NCBI GenBank assembly: GCA_035772735.1
Contig: JASDFA010000018.1
Coordinates: forward strand, 64,262,001-64,326,000
DNA length: 64,000 nt
Direction of reading: 5' to 3'
Source of the DNA: Datura wrightii
Taxonomy: Eukaryota; Streptophyta; Magnoliopsida; Solanales; Solanaceae
In this document: one piece after another, positions 37,271 to 47,590 of the stretch
Numbering within the stretch: position 1 is the first letter of the stretch
Layout: each line of letters opens with the position of its first letter
Notes under the pieces: model-generated
Databases searched by the model: none
The model's input: the letters and a program-made list of their open reading frames with translations, nothing else
What the model was told of the DNA's origin: nothing
Program-made: the position numbers and the translations under genes

Positions 37271-38900
37271 CTTTTGGTTTATTATTGCATAAGATTCCAT
37301 CATCATGCCTATATTTGTATACTACAAATAAGAGAAAATACCAGGTATCCTTTCACAAAAATATATATAACCCTCTTCGATTGTAGCAGTATGAAGATGT
37401 TAAATCTTCCCATAATTTATAGTCTTAATATAATTCATATTTGATCAATTTGTTTGGAACTTAATAAATTTTTTCTGGAACTTAGTATAATACTAATATT
37501 ATAAATTATTTTAATCCTCCAGATGGTAACAAATTAGCTCTTTCAGAGCTATCAATTAATTTTGTACTGCTAAATATTTTATAACACCATACATATGGTG
37601 AAGCATCACCCCCATAGAGAAAATCATATTATAATTTTCTTGGTCAAAATCATTATAGGTAAAACCCTTTCTTGCTATAGTGTTGCCTTTAATACATTTT
37701 TTTTGTATGATTTGAACAAAATATTTTTAACATATCATAGGTACACAACTAACAAATTCAAGTGGTAACACAATAATATTTATTGTGGCCAAAAACTTTA
37801 TAGACTTGAATTATTTGTTGATTTTATCCTTCGGTAGTTCATGATAAGACATGCTAACAATATTTGTGATGTACTAAAAGTATGTGACCGTTAACCTTTA
37901 TTCGAAAATAGAATTTCTTCGTTTCTCTGAAACCTCTCGTAGAGACAAGTTGTGATACTTATTCAACCATATATGAGCACTTTTTTATGCATAACTGTTA
38001 TCACATTTTGAAACATTCACTTACAAGAATGGGTTGACATTCACAATGCTTATCACAAGTCACATTCTCTTAAAGAAATGAATTACTTCGTTGTACGTGC
38101 TTCATAAATTCTACTATAAGTTCATTGTCATGCCTTAACATTTATCATATTTATATGATCTACCTCAACATCACATTGAAAAATAAAGTTCTGTCTTACC
38201 TTATATTTTTTTTCTTTTGTTTATAAATTTATCAAATTAGATTTCATAAACATAGTGTGTCCAATGACTTTCATATCACATTGATGACAAAAATTACCTT
38301 CACCTTTTATACCACATTGATGAAAAGAATTATCTTCACCTTTTGAAGAACCATTTTGAGAACTCATAATATTCTCTCTTTAAATTTTTCACAATGATGA
38401 CTATTTTTGTTTTGTTTATTGTCTACGTTTACGTGCATTCATATAATTTCTTGTCTTATTTCAGACATATTATGTATTTTTATCACATTTACTTTAAAGA
38501 ATAGAGTATATTCAATGTGTATGGGAGTCGCAATTTTATCAAGCATATTGATTTCTCCATTATTGAAACTTGAACCTGACGTCTTACCTATAAAAAAAAT
38601 ATGTTTGGCCATAATTCGGTGGGGGCTCGAACCCAATATTTTATTATCATGGTGCATTGAAATTATGTATAAATCATTGTCTTAACCTGGTTCGATGACA
38701 ATTGAATTCATCATCTTCTCCTCAATCAATGACATAATAGACTAGACTACAATAGGACTCTCCATTGAGCCTTTAAAAATACCATCAATTTATAATTACA
38801 TGTATAAGTGAATTAAATTTCAACAAGATTTATAAAATATAACATTCTTGTAATCGAATATTTTTAGTAATCTCTATGTGAATTTCTACCGGTAAAATTT

Positions 38901-39440
38901 TAAAATATTGTTTGTTACAATTTTTTCCAAATGCACGTGCATTTTTACTAATATCTGTGACATCAATTATTTTATTTTTATTTAACTACAAATATATATA
39001 TTTATATGCACTTATCATATCTACTAAAAGTAATAGAAATATTCAGATAACTAAAGCTGAATGTTGCGCTCAACAAAATTGAGGTTATAACTAGTAAAAT
39101 ATCATTATTCGTGAAGCCTACTTATTAGACTGTTTTCACGAGCATATAAGACTGCATGTAGATGCTTCCGTAGAATTTAGTGCATCACAACACCTTGGGG
39201 CAACAATATATTTTAAATTGAAATTGGAATGCCAATTTGCAATCTTATATTTGTATTTATAATGTTACATAGATTCTTACAAAACAGATAGTCGTAAACA
39301 TGAAACTAATCAGGAAGGTTATGTGGAAATCAAGGAAAAGATTATGAAGACGTAGAATTAATATCATAATAATAAATATTAATACATAATTTATTCTTAA
39401 AAAGTAATGAATATCTACCTTTATTAGCGTTGTACCAAAA
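38901..39440. other. AT-rich spacer, nothing recognised
   Basis: No coding signal was found between the copia remnant and the 38-bp repeats upstream of the FPA-like piece. Part of it may still belong to the copia element's 5' end. Confidence 0.35.
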
Positions 39441-39455
39441 AAGTATTTTATTAGA

Positions 39456-39606
39456 GGGTTAAAGAATAAATAAGAATATAAATTTAACTTAGCGGGTTTA
39501 AGAATAAATAAGAAAATAAATTTAACTTAGAGGATTAAAGAATAAATAAGAATATAAATATAACCTAAATAATTAATAAGAATATAAATATAACCTATAG
39601 GGTTAA
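39456..39606 (+). repeat. Minisatellite, about 38-bp unit, 3-4 decayed copies
   Basis: Units around AAGAATAAATAAGAATATAA start at 39456, 39494 and 39532. A shortened fourth unit follows, and a further partial GGGTTAAA lies at 39600. It sits about 190 bp upstream of the FPA-like start codon, in what would be the promoter region. Confidence 0.7.
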
Positions 39607-39796
39607 ATTTTTCCATTTGATTCATATATAACGGCAGATATGACCTATTATAACTTTGTATTCACATAATCCTTTTTTGCAGTGTTTGCCTCTCCTTCTC
39701 CGTCAATTTATCTTCTCTCTTTGCCAAATCTCAGTTAAATAGGTTTTATTTTCTATGTTTCATTTTTGTGTACACTAGTTTTCTAGGGTTTCAATA

Positions 39797-39929
39797 ATGG
39801 CGCCACCATCAAGCCATCTGTGGGTGGGTAATCTTGCCCCCGATGCTACGGATGTAGATCTAACGTCTCGCTGGTTAGGCAAATCTTCTTTCATGGAAAT
39901 CCTCTTTTAGGATCGATTTCCCAAAGCTG
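39797..39929 (+). pseudogene. FPA-like gene fragment: first exon (start of RRM 1)
   Basis: The reading starts at ATG 39797 with MAPPSSHLWVGNLAPDATDV. This matches the N-terminus of plant FPA, a nuclear SPEN-family RNA-binding protein that controls RNA 3'-end choice and flowering time. LWVGNL is the RNP2 motif of the first RNA-recognition domain. After DLTS the frame is lost and a TAG follows (about 39908). A good splice donor (G|GTATGT) ends the exon at 39929, so this is a genomic rather than a processed copy. A pyrimidine-rich leader (39680-39780) precedes it. The next recognisable exon is at 40378. Confidence 0.75.
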
Positions 39930-40377
39930 GTATGTGTTTTAGTTTTTCAATTTTTTTGTTGTTTGATTTGGATGTATTTTTTGTTGTTTCTTCATCAATT
40001 ACATATTGATTTTATGTTTTCCAATAATCTAGAACAAGTCCTTGCCTTTTTTCGCACACTCAAAATCAAAACAAAACCCAAACGCGATCTGTCAAAAAGT
40101 AGAAAAAAAAAAGATATAGATGAGAAAAATTAGTAAGAAAAGAATCATAGTTTTTACTTATTAATATAACAGATAGAGAAATATGCCGATTTGGATGAAC
40201 AGTTGCATCATAAGTTTCAATGCATAGATTATTATGTCCATTCTAAGTAGTGGAGTCTTATGGACTTCTTTGAGTCCAAGTACAAATTTTAATGGATGTT
40301 GAAATCAGCTGGTAGTTTGAATGAAGTATGCTTGTTTGTTAGTCCTAATGTTCACTCGATCTTTTTGTTTTGTGCAG
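39930..40377 (+). other. Intron-like region of the FPA-like fragment
   Basis: It is bounded by GTATGT at 39930 and TTTTGTGCAG at 40368-40377, so it has splice-site form. The short stretch at 40165-40260 might hide a decayed RRM exon (DLDEQLHH), but this is weak. In the intact family several exons lie here, so a large deletion is implied. Confidence 0.45.
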
Positions 40378-40487
40378 CCATTTCAGTTGTCAATGGGACA
40401 AAAACTAGATAGAGACCTAGTAAAGAGGTCTTGCAGGGCAAGCTTTTCAATGACCCCAGAATCACAATTGAATATTCAAGTAGTGGT
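40378..40487 (+). pseudogene. FPA-like gene fragment: end of an RRM exon
   Basis: After the acceptor site the frame runs into LQGKLFNDPRITIEYSSSG (about 40430-40487). This is the end of the third RNA-recognition domain of FPA-type proteins, where LFNDPRI..YS is characteristic. Upstream residues correspond loosely to FRSVDEARRAKEG with one stop. The match ends abruptly where the left arm of the inverted repeat begins. The remaining middle of FPA, including the SPOC domain, is missing; the C-terminal part reappears at 42543. Confidence 0.75.
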
Positions 40488-40569
40488 ATGTTGTGACCGA
40501 AATCCAACAATGATAACATATAGCGAATTTTTTCCTCATCGTGAAATAAAAGCTCAATTTCCCAGTAAG

Positions 40570-41330
40570 TTACTCTCTTATGGCCTCTGATGCACAACTG
40601 TCCAATGGGTGAGTTTCCTCTATAAAAGTAGCAAGACCCTTTTCAGTGATATCAACTTCAGCTAAACTTAGTTTTTTAAGTGTAATAATACATAATATGT
40701 AGATTAGACAGGGTTCTGCATAGCTTTTGCACCCACTTGTGTCAAGTACCTCCAATTTACTAAATGAGGACAATTCCTCCATAACTTCACTAGCTAGAAG
40801 CTTGCATACAACCTTAATTCAATTAGGGACCTTGCGACTCCTCTAATTTTATGAAACATCAAATCTGATAATTGAGATGATTTTGACACTTCAAATTTCA
40901 TCAGATTCTGGCATGAGTGCAGAATTGGCGAAAGCCCAGATCCAGTAACCTTTTTGAACCCACCAAGTTTCACTAATTCCAATCCTCCAACCCCTTCAGA
41001 AAGAAGGAACATGCTCATATTGTTCACTCTAGTAAATGAAGTGAGATAATATATGTTACTTCGAACAATTGAGAGGGTAATTAGATGTTGGCAGACCTCC
41101 AGATACTATAGCCCAGTGTCGGTCAAGCCCGATTGTATCGATGGCTCCACAAAAGGTCTATCTTGAAGATCCAATTCTACCAAAAAAGGAAGAGAATTCA
41201 TAACTGCGAAGAAAATGTTGTCTAATATAACATCCAAAATAAGAGATAAGACTTGCAATTTGATCCAAGATATATCCTTCATCTCATGTACCCCGACGAT
41301 AGACAAGAGTGAATCTGTTTGCTGTAACTT
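40570..41330 (-). pseudogene. F-box/LRR (RNI-like) gene fragment, left arm
   Basis: The minus-strand pieces read in order: 41306-41106 (LQVLSLILDVILDN, LPFLVELDLQDRP), 41027-40794 (MSMFLLSEGVGGLELVKLGG, LSPILHSCQNLMKFEV) and 40782-40570 (SSFSKLEVLDTSGCKSY, LKKLSLAEVDITEKGL). Repeated L..L.L..C patterns mark leucine-rich repeats. The blocks agree with the RNI-like F-box/LRR family typified by Arabidopsis At5g21900, in which the LRRs choose the protein to be ubiquitinated by an SCF complex. Stops separate the pieces (for example after GLTDTGL), and neither the F-box nor a proper start is present. It is therefore a fragment, not a gene. The right arm is its mirror copy. Confidence 0.8.
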
Positions 41331-41559
41331 TTATTTTTTTGACACTCTTGTGCAGAAATTATTCAACAGATTGTAAATCAAATATCATAGAATCCCTCGA
41401 ATTTTTATGGACAACGACTTTTGGAAAGAAAATAGCTCATAAAATTGACCATTAAAGGAAAAACTCTTCAAGCTTAATACTCTTAGAACAAAGAATTTTT
41501 CCTTTAATGGTCAATTTTATGAGTTATTTTCTTTCATGCAGTCATTGTTCATAAAAATC

Positions 41560-42420
41560 TGAGGAACATTCTATATTTTATATGATTTATAATCTGTTGA
41601 ACTATTTTTGCCCAAGAGTGTCAAAAAAATTAAAGTTACAGCAAACATATGCACTCTTATCTATCCTCTATATCTCTTGGTTCATATTGCAAGTCTTATC
41701 TCTTGTCTTGGATGTTATATCGGATAACCTTCTCTTCACAGTTGTGAATTCTTTTCCTCTTTTGGTAGAACTGGATCTTGAAGATAGACCTTTTATGGAG
41801 CCATTGCTACAATCGGACTTGACCATCAATGGGCTATAGTATCTGGGGGATCTGTAGCATCTAATTTCCCTCTCAATTGTTTGAAGTAACATATATTATC
41901 TCACTTCATTTACTAGAGTGAAAAATATAGGCATGTTCCTTCTTACTGAAGGTTGTGGTGGATTGGAATTAGTGAAACTTGGTGGGTTCACAAATGTTAC
42001 TGAAGCGAGACTTTCGTCAATTCTGCACTCATGCCAGAATCTGAAGAAATTTGAAGTGTCAAATTCATCTTAATTGTCAGACTTGACGTTTCTTAATATG
42101 AGATGAGTTGCAAGGTCCCTAATTGAATTAAGGTTGTTATCGTGAAAGCTTCTAGCTAGTGAAGTTATGGAGAAATTGTCCTCATTTAGTTAATTGAAAG
42201 TACTTGACACAAGTGGGGTGCAAAAGCATTGCAAACCTCTGTCTGATCTACATATTAAGTCTTACTACACTCAAAAAACTAAGTTTAATATAAGTTGATA
42301 TCACTGATAAGGGTCTTGGTAGAGGAAACTCACCCATTGTGCAGTTGTGTGTTAGAAGCTGTAAGACTGTAATTAACTGGGGAATTGAGCTTTTGTTTCA
42401 CGATGAGGGAAAAATTTTCA
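41560..42420 (+). pseudogene. F-box/LRR (RNI-like) gene fragment, right arm
   Basis: This is the mirror of the left arm on the + strand. The open piece 41582-41839 contains LQVLSLVLDVISDN and FPLLVELDLEDRPFMEPL. The equivalents of the left-arm blocks follow at 41930-42060 (LLTEGCGGLELVKLGG-like, ILHSCQNL) and 42180-42330, with more stops than the left arm. The two arms differ by point changes and small indels, so the inversion duplication is not very recent. The outer limit is near 42452, after which FPA-like sequence resumes. Confidence 0.8.
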
Positions 42421-42542
42421 AGAAATTATCATTGTTGAATGTCAGTCACAACAAACCCCACAAATCCTATGCAACCAAGTAATACTGCATCATACATGAG
42501 AATCTTGTACACCAAAGTAATATTGCAACAACAACCTAAATG

Positions 42543-43150
42543 GGGGTCTCTTTAACACCTAAACTTATTGCGACCTTAGCAAAGATGCTAGCAACTAACA
42601 AGTTATCAAGTGTGGAAGGAACAACCATGCCTGCATGAACTTCTGTTGGTATGTCTGCCTTGGATGTTGTTGTTGCACATAGTAAAGTGCAGCAACAGTC
42701 TTGAATATGTGAACAACGAGCTCTTGGTCAAGTTTTCGATCAGATTGCACAGTTTTGCAGCAAAATTTAACAACCAAACACAAGTTTTATCACAGGTTCC
42801 AGGTTATCCACAGGTCCTGAACACACCTAAACATTATTCTCAAGGGGCCACTAGTTTTAGCCAAAAGAAAGATCATAACCTCAACCTGTGTGCACAAGGC
42901 GGTCTCCTCCTACATTAGCCTTGGCCATCATTTCTCAAGGTACACAACTTTCAACCCAGCCCATGTTGATTAGCAGCTTCATCTTGGAAGAGATCAAGAT
43001 GCTATGAGTGGTTCTGAGTTAGCTCATGGCACAGATGCCTTAGGACATTATGGTTCATTTGTTCCTCAACAACCAACAAATGTTACTTCATATAGCAAAG
43101 AGGCTACCAGCTAACAAGAAGGTACAACCATGCCTATAGGAGTTTCTGCT
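42543..43150 (+). pseudogene. FPA-like gene fragment: C-terminal part
   Basis: The frame starting at 42543 reads GVSLTPKLIATLAKMLATNK. This is the conserved block after the SPOC domain of FPA-type proteins (GVALTPELIATLA). It runs into a stop at about 42636. Shifted frames continue with SALDVVVAHSKVQQQ (about 42660-42700) and QTQVLSQVPGYPQVLNTPKH (about 42777-42836), the Gln/Pro-rich tail of the family. Then come HGTDALGHYGSFVPQQP-like residues near 43030. Several frameshifts and stops show it is dead. It lies in the same orientation as the exons at 39797 and 40378, with the F-box/LRR inverted repeat occupying the place of the missing middle. Confidence 0.7.
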
Positions 43151-44430
43151 AGTATGCATCTGGTAGGAAGACATTATTATTTACATCTCGTTTTATGTTA
43201 TCTAAATGTAGTAAATTCATTTAAATTTTCTGAAATTTAGGTATATATCAGTAAGAATTTTACTGATATTTATTTTGTGACATTTAGTCAAATGTCATTA
43301 TAAAATGTAAACATTAAATTTATGATATTTTGGTTAATGTCAACCAGTAAAAATGACAAATGTCGTAAAAATTAGTGACATTTTTAAAAATCCTTCGCAA
43401 AATTTCACATTAAACTTTTTTACTATTAGATTAATTTCACCACCATTTGTTCTAAAATATTCAATATATTCTCTATAAAGTTTTTATCGTGACTCAAATA
43501 TTTATATTTAATTTGTACATTCATAAATGCCAAACTTTTGTAACAAATATGAATATACCTAAAATAAATTTCTTTCAATATCATAATCAATGAATAAAGT
43601 AGCGATATAAGAAGTGTTCTATATAAGTTAAATGATATATTTTATCTCAAATAAAATAGATATCTAACTAAAACAAAAATTTCGGCATGATATCACCTGT
43701 CCACATTCTCTTAACTCCTAATTTAATCATTTTCCTTAACTTCTCGATTAAAATCTATAATAAATCTTTATGAGATCATCAATTCACATGTCAAGCATTT
43801 CGTTGCAAGTAATCAACCTTACTTCCTCCAAATTTCTAAACAAGAAATTCACACAAAAAAGAATTATAACTACATAGTAGAGAAACTTATTTCCTTCTTA
43901 ACTAGAACATATTGGAATATCAAAGATAACAAATTAGATTTCTTTATAGCAAACAGATTGAAAAAATGATACAAAAGCAGTAAACTATATATGAAGCTTT
44001 TCTCCCATTAAAAAAAAAAGACAAGGGGGTAGAATATGTCTTGTAATTTTTTCGTACTTACCAACTTCATTCTATTTGGGCCAACACCACTACTTTCAAT
44101 CTTGCTGATCATGTTAACCTGAAAAGAAATATTGAATTAATTACTTGATAATTTACAAGATTCAAAACTTAACAAATGAAATTGTGACTCCTTTTTTTTT
44201 AATTGTAAAAATAACATAAAAATATTTTCAAAATAGATGCAGTAAAAGAATAAGGAAAAAGTGCATTATTTCAACGTCAACGAAATAACAAGAAAATGTG
44301 AGTTGCATAAATAGTGTAAACTGAAAAGTAAGAATGGGGCTTCTGAATGATGCTTGAATAAGTAAAGGGAGATTCATTATATTCTCTTCACTTATTCTCT
44401 TCTAAGAATGAGATTTGAGGGTAATTACAC
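43151..44430. other. AT-rich stretch with one exon-like segment
   Basis: No gene is established. The part at 43230-43430 holds GACATTT-type repeats of unknown origin. On the minus strand 44062-44118 is exactly bounded by TTTTCAG and GTAAGT and reads VNMISKIESSGVGPNRMKL. This may be a lone captured exon of an unidentified gene. Confidence 0.35.
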
Positions 44431-44499
44431 ATCTTTAAGCACATGTCTGCACAAAAAGAAAATATCCAAATAAACGTATGTCACTTGCTTATGCAAGAC

Positions 44500-45170
44500 T
44501 CCTCTGTTTGAAAACATCAAGTATTGTGACCCAATTCTAGCAGGAGACACACATATTGTAACCCCAGCTTCCTTGAGAGTGTCGATCTTGTCATATGTTG
44601 TTCCCTTTCCAACTAGATACAATAGCTATAACATGACCTATTCGTCATCCAGTAGGAGTAGTTAGTCCAACAATAAATACAAAAATAAGCTTTGGAGTTC
44701 CACTTTCTTTTATCAAGGCTGCAATATCTTATTTTATTGTACCACCGATATCACCAATAAGAACTATACCTTCTGTCTGGAGATCAATAATAAATCTCTC
44801 TAAGAAATCGACAAATTTGTACCATTATAAAGGTCGCCACCAATCCCAACACAAGTTGACTATTCAAGACCAACAACTGTTGTCTGAAAACTGCTTCGTA
44901 TGTCAATGTACCAGATTGAGAAACAATTTCAATACGTATAGGTTGGTAAATGTATCCAGGCATAATTCAAATTTTGCACTCTCCTGGTTTGATAATACTT
45001 GCCAATTTGGACCGATCAGTCGAGTTCCCATTTTCTTCTTAAGAGCAGCTTTTAATCAAATTATATCATGCTAAGGAATACCTTCCAGTATGCGGACAAC
45101 TAAGTCCAGCTCAGCTTCCATGTCCTCCATAATAGCTGTTGCAGCAAATGGCAAAGGAACATTAAACATG
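44500..45170 (-). pseudogene. Succinyl-CoA ligase alpha-subunit pseudogene
   Basis: The minus strand matches the plant mitochondrial succinyl-CoA ligase alpha subunit, which in the citric-acid cycle turns succinyl-CoA into succinate while making ATP. Readable blocks in order: PFAATAIMEDMEAELDLVVR and EGIP (about 45150-45080), KMGTRLIGPN (about 45035), FVDFLERFIIDLQTEGIVLI (about 44820-44760), GDIGGT and ALIKESGTP, GHVIAIVSSWKG (about 44640-44605) around the phospho-histidine site, then DKIDTLKEAGV and DVFKQRSL. Stops and frameshifts occur between blocks. No intron-like gap was obvious over about 670 bp, so a processed copy is possible. The N-terminal CoA-binding half is missing. Confidence 0.8.
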
Positions 45171-45175
45171 AAAAA

Positions 45176-45355
45176 GAAGTTTCATTTGCTCCGACTGCAC
45201 TCACGGAGATTCCTATCCAATACAAAGCAGCTGAAGAACTTACTCTACTTAAAAAAATAGGTAAGGCGAAGAAGATGATTCCAAGGTCACTACCGATTCC
45301 TTTGTATCACCCCATGGCATCGCCAACTCAAGATGTAATGGTAGGGATAAGCTAA
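45176..45355 (+). other. Unidentified coding-like stretch of 59 codons
   Basis: A frame without stops from 45176 to the TAA at 45353 includes FAPTALTEIPIQYKAAEELT and KKMIPRSLPIPLYHPMASP. The amino-acid composition looks protein-like but no family was recognised and no start codon is evident. It touches the end of the succinyl-CoA ligase pseudogene on the opposite strand. It may be another captured exon or chance. Confidence 0.25.
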
Positions 45356-45639
45356 AGTTTATACTTTTTTATTAGCTCAATGCAGATTCACATATTCAAT
45401 ATCTAATTTTCTATTCGACTTTACCTCTAAGTAAGTGAGCTAAACCTGACATAATTAACACTATGCTCTTCTAGCTTAATTATATGAATATGTAATCAAA
45501 ATAAGATTACAACTCAATTTTTTTGCATGAACAACTGAATCAGGTGATATGATTGTTGGCAATCTTAAATTGAGCAGAAACCTATCACAGAAATGAAAAA
45601 ATATATAATTAAGACAATAAAATAAAAATACTATCTATA

Positions 45640-46150
45640 AAAGAAAAGAATAATTTGTGAACAACACAAAATTATTTACCTGCTTATTACTAATTAAATT
45701 TCTATCCGCACCAAGACTAATACCCGAAGAATCTAGATATGTTAATATCCATGCCTTTACTCTATCATATATTTTTGCTTTCATATGGATATTATCTAGA
45801 TAATTTTTCTCCTTTGTTTCCATATCCTCCTATGCTTTGGTCAATTTTTTATCCGTCGCTTTCATATCTTTTTTTTCTTTAGATAACTTTTTCTCCATGT
45901 CAATTCACATTGGTGAGGTATCTTTTTGAATTTCTTTCTCAACTCTTTTATCAAAATCTCTTTACTTAGTCTAGGTTCATTTATATATGGGGTCATATAC
46001 AAAACATAGAGATGCTCCTTTTCCTAGAGTTCAAACAATACCATGAGTGTCTGACCCCATAACTTGTGCATAAACATCATTGGGAGCATCTCCAAAGACA
46101 TTTAACTCAGGATAATTCTCAGCAAGTACATCCATGTCATTCTATTTAAA
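45640..46150 (-). pseudogene. CACTA (En/Spm) transposase C-terminal fragment
   Basis: Minus-strand reading gives NVFGDAPNDVYAQVMGSDTH and LGKGASLC. This corresponds to the plant Ptta/En/Spm transposase family (Transposase_24) block with a (V)MG..RHG..RG.G..P consensus. A charged coiled-coil-like part follows (RVEKEIQK, EKKLSKEKKDMKA, METKEKNYLD). The open part is 45635-45823; the rest has stops. No CACTA termini were found nearby. It adjoins the copia LTR at 46259. Confidence 0.6.
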
Positions 46151-46258
46151 AGAAAGGTAAAGCAATGGAAAGTTAACAAAATATTGTAATGGAATGAAAG
46201 TAGCTTTATATTAATAAAGAATAAGAATTTACCATTACTTCAGCAACTATATCATTTA

Positions 46259-46647
46259 TGTTATAAAATAAAACTTAACCTAAAAAAAATAAAGAAGAAG
46301 AGAGAGGGAGGGAGAATTATTTCTTCTTATTTTCTCTCATTGATGTAAATCATATTACAAGAAGAGGGGCATATATAAAGCCCATAAACTTGGATACCAA
46401 GTAACGTAACTGGGGCACCAAGTAGCATAACTTGACAATAAAGTTTTTTTTTCTTGGACATAAAGGATGTGCATGGACATCCATTTCATAACACTCTCCC
46501 TGGATGTCCATGTGAAAGAGAAAAAATTTCTAGTGAGAGAAAGTATACATAGTTGTTCATAATATGCATTGCTTGCTGCTTCATTAAAACTCTTGCCAGA
46601 AAAACTCAGTGGGACAAAATCTTAGCTAAAGAAAAAAGAGTGCAACA
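46259..46647 (-). mobile_element. Copia 3' LTR, 389 bp
   Basis: The ends are TG..CA, with the polypurine tract eight bases to the right. AT-rich promoter-like sequence (CATATATAAAGCCC at about 46370-46383, reversed) lies in the middle. Only one LTR of this copy is present. Confidence 0.75.
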
Positions 46648-47159
46648 CGTATTTACTCCCCCTGATGAAAACATCACTTTATTTCTCGAAAATGACGCAT
46701 TTCAATTTTGTGTTTCAACTTCTTAAATGTTGATGTTGGTAAGATTTTAGTAATTTGCCAAGTCATCTGTTAAACGAACTTGTTGAACATCCACCACACT
46801 AGTTTGTTGGAGTTCATACATGAAAAAAACTTTGGTGAAATATAATTTGTTCTATCTCCTTTGATGTATCTTCCCTTCAATCGAACCTTCAATTCAAAGA
46901 AAAATAACACATCTCCTATGTGTTGAGTCCTTGCTTTATAAGTTATTTGTATCTTGGCATGACTTGAATAAATACCAATAAATGACTTCCCTACAGAATA
47001 TAGCAGTATTATCATATGTAAATAGATAACTTTCGTGCGATCAAATGATATGTAGATAAAATAATCTTGCTGCATTAAATTCACACTAATATTTAATTTT
47101 ACTCAAATATTTTGACATAAAAGTGAAATTATATCTTGCCTGCACATTAATAAATATAT

Positions 47160-47590
47160 TATCTCATGAATAATAATAGTAGAGTAAACAAGTGCACCAA
47201 TTGCACTGAGACATGGTACTTTTTAACCATTTTCATTAGATCGAGATTGATCCTATTTTTTTAATAACTGATGGATAACCATTAGGGTATCAACAGTGGA
47301 ATCACTTTAAAATCTTTTAAATCCTTCAAGATTTATCATATAACTTCACTATCTAGATAGACATGACAGTATCAAGTTTTTTTACCTATTTTCAGACTCA
47401 TATGAAACTTGAAAAAAATTGCATCCACTAGTGGAGAGCACATCTCCAAATAATAATGTAATGACTTATGCGAAAAAATTTATGCCGCAAGGTATAAGCC
47501 GTACTTTATATCTTATGGTTTTATTTTTCATTTCACCTTTCGCACAAAAACTTATCTGTACCCACTGACATTTTTTTCCCATTCAAATCC
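47160..47590 (-). pseudogene. Copia reverse transcriptase remnant
   Basis: The minus strand reads FCAKGEMKNKTIRYKVRL-like residues at about 47560-47490, matching the copia RT entry (VRKRNENNE..RYKARLVAQGFSQ). DVLSTSGCNF-like (about 47430) corresponds to YSPVVDA.TFR, and DTVMSI..IVKLYDKS near 47370 to the block leading to EGF. Stops are frequent. This part aligns with 35815-35965. Confidence 0.6.

Larger units (their letters stand above)
34980..38900 (-). mobile_element. Degenerate Ty1/copia element (minus strand)
   Basis: An LTR remnant with the reversed start AGGGTGCAACA ends at 35213, and a reversed polypurine tract (TACTCCCCCTAAT, 35220-35232) follows. Leftward-reading pol fragments occur in the expected order: RT block at about 35820-35960, integrase C-terminus at 36551-36748, integrase start and pre-integrase block at 36950-37270, and a zinc-knuckle-like gag end at about 38255-38330. 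The 5' LTR was not recognised and every frame is destroyed. The LTR start is similar to the better copy at 46259-46647. Confidence 0.6.
40489..42452. repeat. Large inverted repeat of an F-box/LRR gene fragment (arms about 970 bp, loop 22 bp)
   Basis: The left arm 40489-41468 and right arm 41491-42452 are reverse complements with scattered mismatches and short indels. The inner ends pair as ATTGACCATTAAAGG with CCTTTAATGGTCAAT. The outer ends pair over TTGTGACTG/CAACAATGATA and TCATCGTGAAA. Both arms encode the same LRR segment in opposite directions. A transcript through it would fold into a single long hairpin. Confidence 0.9.
46259..47590 (-). mobile_element. Truncated Ty1/copia element: 3' LTR and part of pol (minus strand)
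   Basis: The LTR at 46259-46647 reads TGTTATAAAA..GAGTGCAACA on the + strand. It starts on the minus strand with TGTTGCACTC and contains TGGACATCCAGGGAGAGTG, a phrase typical of copia elements with this LTR. The polypurine tract lies at 46656-46667 (reversed CATCAGGGGGAG). Pol remnants run up to 47590, where the element is cut by other sequence. It is a better copy of the family also seen at 34980-38900. Confidence 0.75.

Noticed and set aside
38407..38685. 92-codon + strand ORF with hydrophobic stretches
   Set aside because: It is antisense to a degenerate copia gag region, AT-rich, with no family resemblance.
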